Source: Nephrocerus scutellatus
Taxonomy: Eukaryota; Arthropoda; Insecta; Diptera; Pipunculidae
Reading direction: 5' to 3'
Length of the DNA: 64,000 nucleotides
Assembly: GCA_947095585.1 (NCBI GenBank)
Contig: OX352765.1
Span: 23,838,254 to 23,902,253 of the forward strand
Both the position numbers and the translations under genes were made by a program. Below are positions 61,041 through 64,000 of the stretch, piece by piece; the first letter of the stretch is position 1, and every line of letters starts with the position of its first letter. Under the pieces are notes generated by a model. That model did not search any database, had not been told where the DNA came from, and saw only the letters and a program-made list of their open reading frames with translations.

Positions 61041-63008
61041 TGTCTTCCTTACAACTACAAGTATTAATATTAAGTTTGTCTTGCGTTCTAGTCGTTTCAT
61101 TGAATTTCACAGTAATCAGTAACTATAATCATCTGTTGCAAGCCCGTAGAATGTCTCCTCCAATGAGAGCGCAATAAGTGCCAACGGAGAATTAAATCAC
61201 TTCCATGCGGTTTGTTGCAAACACACACACATAAAAACATAAAACACATAAACAACATGTTGTCTACGGGTATCTCCTGAACACCGTCCACCCTGCACAA
61301 CCCAAAACTTAAGCCTTATATTTGCAAGTTCGTATCCGAATTTAAAGATTGGAGCAAACATTGAGCGTATGAGGGGCATATCATTATATTGCCATATAGT
61401 CATAGCATCAACATCATCATCAGCTGTTGATGTTGGGTCACTTAATGGTTGCCGTTAACTGGCAATTTGTGGTTTTTTAAAAATGTACTTCCAAGCTGTG
61501 TTTTTATCGTCCAAATCTGCCTGTTATCGATTTTTGTGGATGTAGAACGATATGGTTGTTCGAGAATATTGCAGCAGCAGTAGCACATCGGTCGGACACT
61601 GTACATACACAGTGGGCAGAGGACGCGAATGGGCCATGTCGATGGTCGCCATCATTTTTAATAACATTCTGGGATGATAGCAGCGCTTTGCGATGACCAA
61701 TAATACCGCAAAATTAATACTGTCGACGTTGTTCCGTGTGTCGTTAGCTGTGTCGAACGAGATGACAAACAAACACCAGCATAGCAACATGACAACTGAA
61801 ATTAACAGAGCTATTGACATACACAACAAGCGAGGAAGAGTTGTTGGAAGGTTCGGTGTAGTAGTAGTAGCAGTCGACTGATGTTGATCTTCCTGTCGTG
61901 TGTCCGCCACGTAAGTGCAATTTACTACTGCGTTGACTAAATTTTAAATTTGTTTCTTTGTTGTTGTTTTTCATGTGCATTTGCACTGTCTCACAAATAA
62001 ACTGCACTCGCGCACACTGTTCACTATCTGAAAAAATCAAATTAAAAATTCACAACATGAAAGGGTTAACCATTTCCGAATCGACGGACGGACGGACAGA
62101 GCACTATACTCAATCGCGCATTTCAGGAAAGTTGTTTGACAACGAACACGCGGCGTGTGTACCGCTGGACCGATCGTTGCCTCTAACTAGCATACCGCAG
62201 CTTAACCCTCCCTGATGTCTCTGAAGTGGGCAGGTGGTGGTGCAGTGCATTGCGCATTGTAGAAACGCACCCACCTGAATATTTAAATAACTTCACAACG
62301 GCAACAACAAATTGACGTTGTTAACACCTGCATTGAGCGGCTCGGACAGCCGCCTGTCAGACTGGCGTTGTTGCTGACTTGGGGTGACACCGACGCTGAC
62401 TGATGTGGTGTTGGTATGCCGATGATGACGATGGTGATGATAATGATGATCAAGGCGAAGGCAGTCTGCGCTTTTCAACCCAAACGATATAATTTATGAA
62501 GTAGCAACAGAAGGAGCGGCCCGCTGCGGAGTGCTCTATGAACTCTCCTCTCATGGCAGCGGATTGTTGGAGCTGTTCGGGGATTTATCGATTTCATTGG
62601 TATATGTGTAGGCATGCGACCATCAGCAACTTGAAATTTGTTAAACACTGAGAGTGACAGTGACAGCCTTGATTAATTCTTATACAGTAGATGCGCGAAA
62701 GAGTGATCTTCTGGTTTTTTTTCATTGCTGTTGAGTGTTAGGTATAGATCAGCTGTCCACTGAGTTCCAAGGAACGAATTCCATTTTACTAAATCGCAAG
62801 CTAAGTCGGGGTACTGATGAGTGTTAGGTAGGGGAGTGTTCTCTGAGTTCCATCAGGAACGAATTCCATTTAACCAACTCCCAAGTAGGGGTTAGTTGAC
62901 CAACTCGAAATCCATACCCGTGCTCCAATAGTTTCTTCAGAAAACCATTGCCTATTTGTAGAGAATATTAACAATTTCTCTTTTTCTCTCCTTTCTCTTA
63001 TTATGCAG
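61041..63008. other. mirr second intron, distal part
   Basis: About 2 kb of mixed sequence with no element or gene. GTGTTAGGTA and GAACGAATTCCATTT occur twice (62738/62822 and 62773/62865), a short local duplication. TTTCTCTTTTTCTCTCCTTT before 63008 is the polypyrimidine tract of the next exon. Confidence 0.6.
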
Positions 63009-63307
63009 CTATGGGATGGATCTGAACGGTGCTAGGCGAAAGAATGCCACACGAGAGACGACCTCAACGTTGAAAGCCTGGCTGAATGAGCACAAAAAGA
63101 ATCCGTACCCAACAAAGGGCGAGAAAATCATGCTCGCAATTATAACGAAAATGACACTGACGCAGGTGTCGACGTGGTTCGCCAACGCCCGACGAAGACT
63201 GAAAAAAGAAAACAAAATGACATGGGAGCCGCGCAATCGAGTCGATGACGACGATGCTAATGTCGATGATGATGATCACAAGAGCAACGACGACAAGGAT
63301 ATGCTAG
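63009..63307 (+). CDS. mirr: mirror (mirr) homeobox exon
   Basis: The acceptor TTATGCAG ends at 63008 and the donor GTGGGT starts at 63308. The first base completes a Ser codon, giving [16 protein letters not shown] across the junction. The TALE homeodomain of about 63 residues spans roughly 63031-63219: [17 protein letters not shown] (helix 1), the three-residue loop extension around [23 protein letters not shown] (helix 2) and [17 protein letters not shown] (helix 3, with WFAN carrying the DNA-contact Asn). After it come [11 protein letters not shown] and a long Asp-rich tail. YGMDLNG directly before the homeodomain and [12 protein letters not shown] after it fit mirror; araucan and caupolican have different text there. 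The frame is intact throughout. Confidence 0.97.
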
Positions 63308-63444
63308 GTGGGTAAAACACAGATGAAGCTTGAAGCTTTTTATCTTTATTCCACCTAATTACTGTATGGCAAGCAGAGAGTCCTTACCATCGCTTGACTA
63401 ATTGGATTCCTTTCTCTCTTTCTCTTTCTCTATCTCTCGCTTAG
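63308..63444. other. mirr short intron
   Basis: A 137-base intron with donor GTGGGT and a CTCTATCTCTCGCTTAG acceptor. The phase-1 junction joins CTA-G to AT-GCT-AAA as Leu-Asp-Ala-Lys. The non-consensus G at +3 to +5 makes it a weak donor. Confidence 0.9.
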
Positions 63445-64000
63445 ATGCTAAAGACTCCGGCTTAGGTTCAAATGAAGACGGTGATCGGCCTTCTCATCGG
63501 CTTGGTGATATGCTCGGCGATCGGCCCGGCGAGGGAAACAACAGCGAATGGTCTGGTTCGAGACCTGGCAGTCCAAACGGTTCGCCTGACCTGTACGATC
63601 GTCCTGGCGGCGGAGGTATTTTAGGCGGTGGCGGTGGACATCCCCTCTTCCATCCGGCGGCGCTGCATCATCATTTCCGGCCACCGACAGGTTCCCCACC
63701 GGACATCGCTGCCTTCCACCACCACCACCAGCAACATCTCCTGCAGCAACATCATCAGCAGCAATCGCAACACAATGCGCTGCATCATCAGGCAACGCAT
63801 GGTGGCGTTGGTGGAGGAGGAATCCTCGGCAGCGGCACCACCAATCCGAGTCTAGTGAAACCGCGCATCTGGTCGCTGGCGGATATGGCCAGTAAAGATG
63901 GTAAGGATTCCGCTTCGAAAGACAGTCCGCCCAGTCACCATCAACAGCAGAGTGATGCGGTGCTGCCGCCACATCCATCATCGATTTACGGTCACGTCGG
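63445..64000 (+). CDS. mirr: mirror (mirr) C-terminal exon, partial
   Basis: After the acceptor, the frame continues without stops to the window edge (184 codons plus parts). DAKDSGLGSNEDGDR is followed by GNNSEWSGSRPGSPNGSPDL, with poly-Gly, FHHHH, HHQQQ and Gln/His runs, and KPRIWSLADMASKD (63858-63899). The last is a motif shared by Iroquois/Irx proteins. SRPGSPNGSPDLYDRPG is also mirror-like. Counting from Met 45466, about 475 residues are visible; the remainder of the protein lies to the right. A 177-codon minus-strand frame (63448-63981) is the shadow of this exon. Confidence 0.95.

Noticed and set aside
63448..63981. 177-codon minus-strand open frame
   Set aside because: Shadow of the mirr C-terminal exon; the Asp/Ala/Arg-rich content comes from reverse reading of His/Gly/Ser codons.
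45298..64000. Calling the gene araucan or caupolican
   Set aside because: Those share the homeodomain and cysteine block but have different sequence before and after the homeodomain; YGMDLNG, PWPYPSVYHPYDAAF and SRPGSPNGSPDL fit mirror.

Overview
This window is genomic DNA of a higher fly (Diptera, most likely Brachycera: Schizophora). It is AT-rich and has long introns, CAACAAC-type triplet runs, and many decayed transposable elements of insect families (RTE, Jockey and I/R1-group LINEs, mariner, Tc1/Tc3 and hAT DNA transposons, a tRNA-derived SINE). I cannot fix the species; a tephritid or muscoid-type fly with a repeat-rich genome would fit.

The only gene I can support is the Iroquois-class TALE homeobox gene mirror (mirr) on the + strand. 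Four coding exons are visible (45298-45930, 54994-55100, 63009-63307, 63445 to the window edge). Consensus GT/AG junctions join them in frame (phases 0, 2 and 1). The joined product has the Iroquois N-terminal cysteine block, the PWPYPSVYHPYDAAF peptide, a complete TALE homeodomain, an acidic tail, a Ser/Gly/Pro/His-rich linker and a KPRIWSLAD motif. It runs off the right edge. [12 protein letters not shown] before the homeodomain and the sequence after it fit mirror rather than araucan or caupolican. The first exon and promoter are not certain; a 5'-UTR-like tract near 33.4-33.8 kb is the best candidate.

Layout: 0-2 kb is a mariner end and a 1.2 kb minisatellite. 4-31 kb is a dense graveyard of transposable elements and satellites, with five fragments of one RTE-clade LINE, a mariner with both inverted repeats, I/R1 and Jockey LINE pieces, a Tc1 relic, a SINE and two interleaved satellites. 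31-34.6 kb has few recognisable elements. 34.7-45 kb has a hAT relic, a Jockey LINE, a short inverted-repeat element, a Tc3-like relic and a LINE tail that ends about 0.3 kb before the first visible mirr exon. The two large mirr introns (9.1 and 7.9 kb) are mostly non-repetitive, apart from one SINE-interrupted tandem array in the first, and one LINE and one mariner relic in the second.

No operons, CRISPR arrays, intact tRNA or rRNA genes, or new defence-like systems were found. The best leads for a second look are a perfect 114-bp direct repeat (25.1/27.2 kb), an inverted pair of RTE copies sharing the same lesions (12.5/14.3 kb), interleaved satellites (27.9-29.4 kb), and the SINE with target-site duplication inside a tandem array (48.5 kb). 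All reading was by eye; family names come from remembered motifs, not searches.
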